From: an uncultured Alphaproteobacteria bacterium
GTDB taxonomy: Bacteria > Pseudomonadota > Alphaproteobacteria > CAAHEQ01 > UBA3637
Direction: 5' to 3'
Assembly (NCBI GenBank): GCA_947629595.1
Contig: CANREI010000052.1
Span: 1 to 8,404 of the forward strand
Length of the DNA: 8,404 nt
Shown: piece by piece, positions 1-5,709 of the stretch
How positions within the stretch are numbered: position 1 is the first letter of the stretch
Layout: every line of letters begins with the position of its first letter
The notes under the pieces: model-generated
Seen by the model: only the letters and a program-made list of their open reading frames with translations
Told to the model about the DNA's origin: nothing
Databases searched by the model: none
Made by a program: the position numbers and the translations under genes

Positions 1-137
1 TAAATTTCTTTTCTTTCAATGCATTCACTCAATAATTTATTTTTGTATTTTTCATTTTTTGTCATAAAATATTATGTTATTTTTTCTATTTACGATTGTG
101 TTTTATATTTCTTTTTTAAAATAGTTGAATATTTTTC

Positions 138-166
138 TTGCTTTCTTCTTTTTTTGATGTTAAAAG
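138..166 (+). promoter_or_regulatory. possible sigma70 promoter for the RHH gene
   Basis: A TTGCTT box (138-143), a 17-bp spacer and TAAAAG (161-166) lie 37 bp upstream of the RHH start. The match is 3/6 and 4/6 to consensus, and the surrounding 1-200 region is so AT-rich that chance matches are likely. Apart from this, bases 1-202 show no supportable gene; the one hydrophobic reading frame there is a product of T-rich sequence. Confidence 0.25.
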
Positions 167-202
167 AAAAAAAGTGTTTGATGGAAACCGAAGGGGGAAG
201 AA

Positions 203-484
203 ATGCTTCTTTGTAAAAATGTCATCGTCAACGGAAGAAGAACAAGTATGCGATTGGATCGAGAAACGTGGCTGTCACTGGCAGATATCTGCTTCAGAGA
301 GAAAGTGACCATTCACGAATTGTGTTCTAAAATCGACAGCATAAAGGGTCGTTCGGGGTTATCCTCGGCGACCCGACTGTTTGTATTAACTTATTTTCGA
401 TATATATTAAGCAAATACGAGAAAGAATCGTTTGCCTTTCCGCGTGAATTCAATCCCGACGAAGTTTTCAAAAAAATTTCGTAA
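203..484 (+). CDS. ribbon-helix-helix (RHH_4-type) DNA-binding protein
   Basis: A 93-aa protein probably belonging to the RHH_4 (PF13467-like) family of small alphaproteobacterial DNA-binding proteins. Visible family features are the strand NGRRTSMRLD (residues 10-19), a following amphipathic helix with a Trp (ETWLSLADIC, 21-30), a second helix around TIHELCSKID (36-45), and the LSSATRLFVLTYFRY segment (53-67), the usual RHH_4 C-terminal signature. RHH proteins bind operators as dimers through the paired N-terminal strands. The ATG at 203 is chosen because a strong Shine-Dalgarno (AAGGGGGA, 191-198) precedes it and because the family begins just before the strand. It is followed by a nested hairpin and an intrinsic terminator, so it looks monocistronic. 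A role in controlling the neighbouring pilin-like gene is possible but unproven. The family call is by recognition, not search. Confidence 0.85.
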   Translation: MLLCKNVIVNGRRTSMRLDRETWLSLADICFREKVTIHELCSKIDSIKGRSGLSSATRLFVLTYFRYILSKYEKESFAFPREFNPDEVFKKIS

Positions 485-522
485 GATTTTTTGTTTGGGA
501 TAAAAATTGGCATGGCTGATGG

Positions 523-592
523 TTTCCCCTCTATCGGCGGGTGTGACAGACGGCTTTATGTCGTCTGTCGCTATGTGCCGATAGAGGGAAAA
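523..592 (+). other. nested two-tier hairpin (inverted repeat within inverted repeat)
   Basis: The outer arms CCCTCTATCGGC (527-538) and GCCGATAGAGGG (577-588) pair perfectly over 12 bp and extend by TTT/AAA after one bulged C. Inside, GACAGACG (545-552) pairs perfectly with CGTCTGTC (562-569) around a 9-nt loop. The arms are much more GC-rich than the surroundings. No T-run follows on either strand, so it is not a standard intrinsic terminator. The outer-arm sequence recurs at 2391-2470. It could be a structured RNA, a REP/MITE-like repeat or a protein-binding site. It occupies most of the gene-free stretch just after the RHH gene. Confidence 0.75.
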
Positions 593-614
593 GCAACGGT
601 TTATTTTGGGAAGC

Positions 615-656
615 GTTGCACAAAAAAAACGTACGATTTTTGCAACACTTTTTTTT
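615..656 (+). terminator. intrinsic terminator after the RHH gene
   Basis: GTTGCA (615-620), a bulged C and AAAA can pair with TTTTGCAAC ending at 646. A run of eight T follows at 649-656. This stem plus U-tract fits Rho-independent termination of the RHH transcript before the pilin-like gene's own promoter. The right half (from 623) lies in the leader shared with the second pilin-like gene, but the left arm GTTGCA is absent there, so only this copy forms the stem. Confidence 0.55.
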
Positions 657-737
657 AAAATTTTTAAAAAATTTTTAATTTAAGCTGAAATCATTGATTT
701 TTCGAGAGTTTTTGAAGAGTCATTTTTGACGTTTTAA

Positions 738-753
738 GGGCAAAAATTACCCC
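738..753 (+). promoter_or_regulatory. hyphenated dyad just upstream of the -35, possible operator
   Basis: GGGCAAAAATTACCCC is a near-symmetric dyad (GGGCAA / TTACCC) ending 10 bp before the -35 box. At the matching place in the second copy (5776-5791, minus strand) the sequence is GGGCAATTTTGCCCCC, a perfect GGGCAA/TTGCCC dyad. The bases differ but the symmetry is kept, which suggests a binding site for a dimeric regulator. No regulator is identified. Confidence 0.35.
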
Positions 754-763
754 GGAATCAGCG

Positions 764-792
764 TTGCATTAAAGGTACGTTTATTTTATGCT
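764..792 (+). promoter_or_regulatory. promoter of the lectin-type pilin-like gene
   Basis: TTGCAT (764-769), a 17-bp spacer and TATGCT (787-792) give a sigma70-like promoter with a predicted start near 799. It lies inside the 53-bp block (761-813) identical in front of both pilin-like genes, which supports its being functional. The same TTGCAT -35 box appears in the predicted infA promoter. Confidence 0.5.
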
Positions 793-819
793 ATTCGTAG
801 AGTGAAAGGGAGTCGGAAA

Positions 820-2322
820 ATGACAATGAAATCCAAAAAACAAATTCAAAATCAATCCCAAAGCGGCCGCAGTATGGTTGAAATGCTGGGGGTGCTGGCT
901 GTTATTGCCGTTGTGTCAATCGGTGGGATTGTGGGGTATAGATTAGCCATGAATCATTATCAGGCGTCACAAATTGCCCATGAAATGAATATGATGCGCA
1001 CCGATGCGCAGATAAAAATTGCCCAAGGGACGGAAAAATTAACCCTCGGGGCGCCTTATGATGAGCATAAAATCAATTTTAACGGTTACGATACTGCTTT
1101 CGGGTGTAAATATGTTGATGAAAATGATCTTATTTCCGATGAAACCGTTTCATGCCAAATTGCAAACGCTTATTTTATTGAATTACCGAAAATTCCGGAC
1201 GGCGTATGCCAACCGCTCATACGTCTCATTAACGGCATGGATAATTTAATTGCTTTTTCTGTAAACGATTCGGAATATGAGGAAGGGGGTACTTGTCAAG
1301 AGGGAGAGAATGATTTATATGCCGTATTTTCGGGAGAAACCGTATCAGATTTAACACATTGTGAAAGAGATGACGATTGTAAAGAATTGGAAACCACGCC
1401 GGTTTGTGATTTGTCACGCCATGTATGTGTTGAATGTACACAAGAAAAAGGATGTGAAGGCGAGGAATATTGTGAAAATAATGTTTGTAAAAGCTGTGAT
1501 GAAGGGCTTATATGGAACGGAACAGATTGTGTAGAATGCACAGAGAATGGTGATTGTGAAAATCCCAAGCCCTATTGTAATCCCACAACAAATACATGCG
1601 AACCGTGTGAGAACGATTCACAGTGCGATACAACGCAAAACGAACATTGCAAAACTTCCACGGGTGAATGTGTGGTGTGCGATGAAAATACAGAAGTTTG
1701 GGATGAAGTTTTAAAAGAATGTCGTCCGCCGGAATCGTGTGAGGAATTAAATTGTTCCAATGGTAAGTTTTGTTTAAGTACGAATTGTTCTTGCGTGAAT
1801 AATCAGGAAATAAATTGCGAAAAATATCAATGTCTTTCAACGGATACGCAATTCGTATCGGGTACTGCCGATAATAAAACCTATTACGGCTCTAAATATC
1901 ACATGAATTGGTGGAGTGCAAAGCGTTTTTGTGAAGCGGCGAAAGGTAAAGTTTCCGGCGGAAAAGGAATGATGGCCAGTTGGGGAAATCCTGATTTTAA
2001 GTGTGCGCATAAATTTAATTTAACGCCTGATAAGGTTGAATGGGGCTATTGTCATGCAGATGACTCTTTGAGCAGGCAAGTCGGATCAGAGGATAATGTT
2101 TCGGAAACAATAGAAGAATTAAGAGAAATGTATCAAGCAACATCAACGTGGGGGCCGGATTTATGGTTGACCGAAACAACCGACATCTGTGGCGGATATT
2201 ATGTTCTTTTATCTAACGGACGCGTTCATGCCAATTGGGGAAGTGCCGAGGGATGTCCGATTGATCAACCGAGTCAAATTCATGGTTGCCTCAATGATGG
2301 CGGTTACGCTTTTTGTGAATAA
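820..2322 (+). CDS. prepilin-like modular surface protein with Cys-rich stalk and C-type-lectin-like C-terminus
   Basis: A 500-aa exported protein. A short basic leader (MTMKSKKQIQNQSQSG) ends in G16, followed by RSMVE, so Glu21 is at the +5 position of a type IV prepilin peptidase motif, with Arg instead of Phe at +1. The hydrophobic helix spans about 22-42. Residues about 55-180 form a pseudopilin-like region. Residues 181-338 hold 27 cysteines in short modules of the form DxDC...PxC...CVxC, interrupted by Trp modules such as IWNGTDCVEC. Residues about 352-500 resemble a C-type-lectin-like domain: NWWSAKRFCEA early, LWLTETTDICGGYY in the middle and GYAFCE at the very C-terminus. ATG 820 is preferred because GGGAG (808-812) sits 7 bp upstream; the in-frame GTG at 802 overlaps that site. 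The long disulfide-rich stalk and binding-type tip suggest an adhesin or sensor carried by a type IV pilus-like machine (inference). Typical pseudopilins are only 150-200 aa. Ligand unknown. Confidence 0.85.
   Translation: MTMKSKKQIQNQSQSGRSMVEMLGVLAVIAVVSIGGIVGYRLAMNHYQASQIAHEMNMMRTDAQIKIAQGTEKLTLGAPYDEHKINFNGYDTAFGCKYVDENDLISDETVSCQIANAYFIELPKIPDGVCQPLIRLINGMDNLIAFSVNDSEYEEGGTCQEGENDLYAVFSGETVSDLTHCERDDDCKELETTPVCDLSRHVCVECTQEKGCEGEEYCENNVCKSCDEGLIWNGTDCVECTENGDCENPKPYCNPTTNTCEPCENDSQCDTTQNEHCKTSTGECVVCDENTEVWDEVLKECRPPESCEELNCSNGKFCLSTNCSCVNNQEINCEKYQCLSTDTQFVSGTADNKTYYGSKYHMNWWSAKRFCEAAKGKVSGGKGMMASWGNPDFKCAHKFNLTPDKVEWGYCHADDSLSRQVGSEDNVSETIEELREMYQATSTWGPDLWLTETTDICGGYYVLLSNGRVHANWGSAEGCPIDQPSQIHGCLNDGGYAFCE
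1360..1833 (+). repeat. Cys-rich repeat region of the lectin-type protein
   Basis: This stretch encodes residues 181-338, with 27 cysteines. The recurring unit is roughly C-x5-C-x6-8-C-x6-C-V-x-C, for example CERDDDCKELETTPVCD followed by CVEC, and CTENGDCENPKPYCN followed by CEPC. Trp-containing spacers (IWNGTDCVEC, EVWDEVLKEC) break up the series. The regular spacing suggests small disulfide-knotted modules in a rigid extracytoplasmic stalk. Confidence 0.75.
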
Positions 2323-2358
2323 ATAACACTTCAAGGGGTATATGAAGGTTATTTGTTC
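2321..2358 (+). terminator. weak hairpin terminator overlapping the stop of the lectin-type gene
   Basis: AAATAAC (2321-2327), one bulged A and CTTCA pair with TGAAG (2343-2347) and GTTATTT (2348-2354) around a loop of about nine bases. The sequence TTATTTGTT then follows. The stem is AT-rich and the U-tract imperfect, so termination here is plausible but not strong. Confidence 0.4.
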
Positions 2359-2390
2359 ATTGTGATGCGTTCCTTTCTGCACCGATTCAC

Positions 2391-2470
2391 ATCCGCCGGC
2401 AGAGGAAAACAAACCGGTTGTCATTTGCTGATCGAGAAACAAGTGTATTACCCGCCGGCAGAGGGAAAAA
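2391..2470 (-). repeat. two direct copies of a short repeat related to the 523-592 hairpin arms
   Basis: Read on the minus strand, TTTTTCCCTCTGCCGGCGGGT (2470-2450) and TTTTCCTCTGCCGGCGGAT (2409-2391) are near-identical units about 60 bp apart. They match TTTCCCCTCTATCGGCGGGT at 523-542 and the mirrored arm at 577-592. One shared core thus occurs four times, flanking the lectin-type gene on both sides. No coding role is evident; the small reading frame crossing this stretch is not supported. Confidence 0.65.
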
Positions 2471-2499
2471 TAAAAGCTTTTCAAATAAACATCGAATTG

Positions 2500-2531
2500 A
2501 AAAAAATGCTTTTCCTCTGTTTTACGGAAAA
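2500..2531 (-). terminator. candidate terminator of the GT52 gene
   Basis: On the minus strand, TTTTCC and GGAAAA pair around a 10-nt loop, followed by GCA and seven T (2506-2500), about 20 bp after the GT52 stop codon. The stem is short, so this is a modest prediction. Confidence 0.4.
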
Positions 2532-2551
2532 CACACCGTTTATGAATAAAT

Positions 2552-3529
2552 TTATCTGTAAAATCTGCCGTCCGGATCGGGAATTTTTAACCAATTGAAT
2601 TTATTTTTATCCAGATATGTTTTTTCAATATCAAAAGCGGCAACGGGAACAAAAGTTCTGTTACCCTCTTGTCTTGAATGAGGCACAAAATATTTCAGTT
2701 TTGAAAAATCTTTGGCATAAAAATCAATTTGATTTTCTTTCAGCATGGTGAAAGCAGCCGTTGAGAAAAACGTGATAATACGTTCCAGATTCGGCGTTAA
2801 AAATGTGAGCATTTCTGACGGAATGTGTTTCGGAATAACCGTTATGTTCGGAAATGCACTTTTCCAATCGGTTATTTCACGCGGATGTGCCTTTAAAATA
2901 ATGTTTTCCGAATGATAGTTTTGCAAAATTCGCCGATAGATTTCCCGTTTTTCTTCTTCCGTACAAATATTATCTTCACTCAACGGTTGCGTCAACAATA
3001 ACTGTTTTTTTGCGGCAAAAATTGTGCTTAATTCGGGCGGAATATTAAACACGTTCAACACCTTTTCTTTCTGCGCACTCGACAATTTTAACCACAAATG
3101 AGGAATATTTAAATATTCAATTTTAGAATGCCATAAATCGGTACCGCCTTTATATTGAACGGCATAAATTTTGGGGAAATTCGGTGTTAACAAATAGCGA
3201 TCAAACAAAATTTTATCAATTAACCCGTCCGTAAAGGGATAAAATGAAAAATTTTTCGCAAAAAACGGAGCAAACGACAGATTCGGATTGCCGTAACAGG
3301 GCACTTTTCTACCTCTTAACAACAAGAACGCCTGTTGTTGCACATAGGCTCGATTCGCTGCCATTATTTTGGCATCGGGACTTCCCCACAAAGGCAAACA
3401 GTGCGGAACTTGCGCAAAAGTGCAGGAAGGGCCTAACAAATAAAGCGTATTTTCAATTTTTTCGGGAAAGCGCAGAACATAGAGAAAAAGCGAATAAGCC
3501 GAATTGCCGAGAAAAATTTGTTCTATCAT
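2552..3529 (-). CDS. glycosyltransferase family 52 protein (sialyltransferase-like)
   Basis: A 325-aa protein resembling the GT52 family (LOS alpha-2,3-sialyltransferase Lst group), which transfers sugars, classically sialic acid from CMP-Neu5Ac, onto lipooligosaccharide or capsule acceptors. It opens with IEQIFLGNSAYSLFLYVL and LYLLGPSC, typical of the N-terminal nucleotide-fold half. QPLSEDN (181-187) fits the (D/E)(D/E)G-type motif but has Asn in place of Gly. ILKAHPRE (211-218) contains the HP motif. FFSTAAF (254-260) is the later Ser/Thr motif. The start is the ATG at 3529 because AAAGG lies about 8 bp upstream and a near-perfect promoter lies at 3561-3589, making any upstream start impossible from that promoter. 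It lies 155 bp after the VWA-type pilin-like gene on the same strand but has its own promoter. It may decorate surface glycans or the neighbouring proteins. The actual donor sugar is uncertain; no CMP-sialate synthesis gene is visible here. Confidence 0.8.
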   Translation of the reverse strand: MIEQIFLGNSAYSLFLYVLRFPEKIENTLYLLGPSCTFAQVPHCLPLWGSPDAKIMAANRAYVQQQAFLLLRGRKVPCYGNPNLSFAPFFAKNFSFYPFTDGLIDKILFDRYLLTPNFPKIYAVQYKGGTDLWHSKIEYLNIPHLWLKLSSAQKEKVLNVFNIPPELSTIFAAKKQLLLTQPLSEDNICTEEEKREIYRRILQNYHSENIILKAHPREITDWKSAFPNITVIPKHIPSEMLTFLTPNLERIITFFSTAAFTMLKENQIDFYAKDFSKLKYFVPHSRQEGNRTFVPVAAFDIEKTYLDKNKFNWLKIPDPDGRFYR

Positions 3530-3560
3530 TTTTTTTACCTTTAAAAATATTTGTTGTTTG

Positions 3561-3589
3561 ATTATAACAGAAAGAAAAACACATATCAA
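3561..3589 (-). promoter_or_regulatory. near-consensus sigma70 promoter of the GT52 gene
   Basis: On the minus strand TTGATA (3589-3584), a spacer of exactly 17 bp and TATAAT (3566-3561) match consensus at 5/6 and 6/6. The predicted transcript would start near 3554, about 25 nt before the ATG at 3529. This is the best promoter in the window. Confidence 0.75.
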
Positions 3590-3684
3590 TCATTTTTTTG
3601 AAATACGTCTTTACTTTTATTTTCAGCTGGCAAGTCAATGCAGTAAACGAAAATGCGCAGCGGATTTGTATTTAAAATGTTTTT

Positions 3685-5709
3685 TTATTTGCGCTCGATA
3701 CAGCTGCGTTCTTTAAGAACTTTGTTTAAAACTTCCACATAATCCGGTGTAGCTTTATTCAAATCAAAATTTTTATCGGCGTGTGGAAACGAAGCTGCAT
3801 TGGGAGAAACGCTGTAAAAAATTACCCCGGGGCATTCTGTTTTCAATTTCCCGAAAGATTTTAAATCATCGCCGATGCCGCCGTGAAGATCGGAACCGAT
3901 ATAATCGGGACCTTTATAATCCCACCAAACGATTATAAATAACTTTTCTTTTATATTTTTACAATAACTGATAATATCATCAATACCGCCGCCGAAATCA
4001 CTCGCCACAGTTAGCTTATCACTTAGCTTCGTTTGAAGATGGGATTGAATTTCACTCACGGAATGTTTTCCATAGCTTAATTGTTTATTTGGTATTGAAC
4101 TTGGTGTTGCCGAGAAACAATTATTCGAATAGCATTTTCCGCACCAATAAACAGCGGAATTAATGTGTTCGGGAATATTAAGAGCTTCCTTTGCTTTATT
4201 GGCATTCTCGAACTCTGCCTCTGTCACGGAAGAAGAAGTATCCGTCATTAAAATAACGCCTATATTGTCTTCATCTTTACAATAAGGCAAACAAACGGTT
4301 TTACCGGAACTCGTTGGAGATTTGACATAATCGGCAGGGCAAACGCATTCACTGCCGTTCCATGTCATGAGCGGATCTTCGCAACAAGCGCCGTTTTTCG
4401 TGCAATTTTCTTCTGACGGATTTTTAAGACGGCATTCTTCATTTGTTTTGCACGACACACAGGTGTTTTCTTCACTGCAAATCGGTGTCGGATTTTTGCA
4501 ATCGCTATCAGCTAAGCATTGCACGCATTGATTTGTGGTTGTGTTGCATTTTGGCGTATCTGGCGTATCGGTACAGTCGTTATCTGCCATACATTCCACG
4601 CAACCTTTATCTTGTCCGCCCCATACTTGATTATCAAGGCATTGAATGCATGTCTTGTCTTTCGAACAATGATAAGTTGTTCCTTTTACTTGACACTCGT
4701 CTTCCGTTTCACACGGACTGCATGTGTTTTCTTTGCAAACCAGTTCGTCCGAACAATCCGTACTTTCTATGCATTCCACGCATTGAGTATCCGCCCATAC
4801 GGGTTTACTTAAATCAATGTCAATACAGCTTTTGCAGGTATGGCTTGCTTCATCGCATTGTGGGGTTCCCGTTTTGTCAATGCAATTTTCATACGTTAAG
4901 CATTCCACACACTTATATTCTGCCGTATTACAAACTGGCGTATCAGGGGTATCAGCGCAATCATCATTATCCGTACATTCCACGCACTCTTCGCCGTTCC
5001 AAACACCGCTTTCGCACGTCACGCATGTATTATCTTCACAATATTGATTATGTGCACATTGATTATCTTCATAACAGCTCACACAAACATGCCGTGACGG
5101 ATCACAATGAGGCGCGCTTTCCGATTCGCAATCCGTATCTTCTGCACAAACCTTTAATTCCGAAACCGCTTCTGCCGAAAACACCGCATTTAAAACATTT
5201 TCGTTTCCCGCTTCGCAATTTCCTTTATCCGGATATTCATTTTTATTTACATTAAACGCAATCACGTTGCTCATACCGTTCAATAATTCCGCCAACGGTT
5301 TACAAACCCCTTCGGGAATGTTTTGTAATTCAATATAATACGCGTTTGCAACATGACAGGATATATTCGAAAGCTCAATGGTGTCTTCATCAGCCAAAGC
5401 GCAAGCAAAATCAATGGGATAATCATCATTAAACTGAATATGACCAAGCGTGGATTCATTGATTGAATCATAAGGCTCACCAAGGATTAATTTTTCCGTC
5501 CCTTGTGCAATTTTTATCTGTGCATCAGTACGCATGATATTCATTTCATGGGCAATTTGATTCGCCTGATAATGATTCATTGCTAATTTATATCCCACAA
5601 TCCCACCGATTGACACAACGGCAATAATTGCCAACACGCCCAGCATTTCAACCATTGAACGGCCTTCTTGTGCCTGATTTTGAATTTCTTTTTTTGATTG
5701 CATTGTCAT
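3685..5709 (-). CDS. prepilin-like modular surface protein with Cys-rich stalk and VWA-like C-terminus
   Basis: A 674-aa paralogue of the protein at 820-2322. The leader ends at G16 before RSMVE (Glu21 at +5) and is followed by a hydrophobic helix (about 22-42), so it should be processed by a prepilin peptidase and held in the inner membrane or a pilus-like fibre. The pseudopilin-like region aligns well with the paralogue (for example NAYYIELQNIPEGVC versus NAYFIELPKIPDGVC). Residues 188-458 carry 45 cysteines in repeated modules. Residues about 481-663 look like a von Willebrand A domain: IGVILMTDTSSS supplies the DxSxS MIDAS motif (490-494), ASDFGGGIDDII fits the second metal loop (Ser/Asp where Thr is usual), and FIIVWWDYKGPD supplies the third Asp. 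VWA domains bind ligands through a metal ion. ATG 5709 is chosen because AAGGGAG (5723-5717) precedes it, exactly as in the paralogue. An in-frame extension to 5835 would read through the promoter and has no counterpart in the paralogue, where a stop codon interrupts. Confidence 0.85.
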   Translation of the reverse strand: MTMQSKKEIQNQAQEGRSMVEMLGVLAIIAVVSIGGIVGYKLAMNHYQANQIAHEMNIMRTDAQIKIAQGTEKLILGEPYDSINESTLGHIQFNDDYPIDFACALADEDTIELSNISCHVANAYYIELQNIPEGVCKPLAELLNGMSNVIAFNVNKNEYPDKGNCEAGNENVLNAVFSAEAVSELKVCAEDTDCESESAPHCDPSRHVCVSCYEDNQCAHNQYCEDNTCVTCESGVWNGEECVECTDNDDCADTPDTPVCNTAEYKCVECLTYENCIDKTGTPQCDEASHTCKSCIDIDLSKPVWADTQCVECIESTDCSDELVCKENTCSPCETEDECQVKGTTYHCSKDKTCIQCLDNQVWGGQDKGCVECMADNDCTDTPDTPKCNTTTNQCVQCLADSDCKNPTPICSEENTCVSCKTNEECRLKNPSEENCTKNGACCEDPLMTWNGSECVCPADYVKSPTSSGKTVCLPYCKDEDNIGVILMTDTSSSVTEAEFENANKAKEALNIPEHINSAVYWCGKCYSNNCFSATPSSIPNKQLSYGKHSVSEIQSHLQTKLSDKLTVASDFGGGIDDIISYCKNIKEKLFIIVWWDYKGPDYIGSDLHGGIGDDLKSFGKLKTECPGVIFYSVSPNAASFPHADKNFDLNKATPDYVEVLNKVLKERSCIERK
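4336..5148 (-). repeat. Cys-rich repeat region of the VWA-type protein, with an internally duplicated module
   Basis: This stretch encodes residues 188-458, with 45 cysteines. Units of the type DNDC...PxC...CVxC alternate with Trp modules (GVWNGEECVEC, PVWADTQCVEC, QVWGGQDKGCVEC). Two units, encoded at 4900-4974 and 4516-4590, are almost the same protein sequence, sharing DCxDTPDTPxCNT, and remain similar at DNA level, which points to expansion by internal duplication. Confidence 0.75.

Larger units (their letters stand above)
623..1062 (+). repeat. left arm of a 440-bp inverted repeat (shared leader and prepilin N-terminus)
   Basis: This segment aligns without gaps, by eye, to the minus strand of 5467-5906. 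It comprises about 197 bp of noncoding leader plus the first 243 bp of the coding region. Two blocks are identical in both copies: 623-664 (42 bp, containing the CGTACG palindrome, then TTGCAACAC and an eight-T run) and 761-813 (53 bp, containing promoter and ribosome-binding site). Between them the leaders differ at many positions, and the coding part carries scattered, often synonymous, changes. Downstream of 1062 similarity remains only at protein level. Confidence 0.9.

Noticed and set aside
19..216. 65-codon hydrophobic reading frame at the left end
   Set aside because: Its Phe/Tyr/Leu/Lys-rich content simply reflects T-rich DNA, it has no ribosome-binding site, and it overlaps the better supported RHH start.
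802..819. GTG start for the lectin-type gene
   Set aside because: The GTG overlaps the Shine-Dalgarno that serves ATG 820, and the arrangement is identical in the paralogue.
1876..2322. Diversity-generating retroelement variable region in the lectin-like C-terminus
   Set aside because: C-type-lectin folds are the usual DGR targets, but no template repeat or reverse transcriptase is visible in the window; it could only be revived by finding them nearby.
2391..2470. CRISPR array
   Set aside because: There are only two units, unevenly similar, with no further repeats or cas genes.
2353..2598. 81-codon frame on + in the convergent intergenic region
   Set aside because: It crosses the short repeats and the 3' end of the GT52 gene and shows no protein-like pattern.
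3530..3589. 20-residue extension of the GT52 protein from 3589
   Set aside because: The extension covers the -35/-10 promoter, and the family N-terminus matches the start at 3529, which has an RBS.
4443..5255. 270-codon open frame antisense to the VWA-type gene
   Set aside because: Its Cys/His/Tyr/Leu-rich composition is the mirror of the repeated cysteine codons on the other strand, and no RBS or family match is seen.
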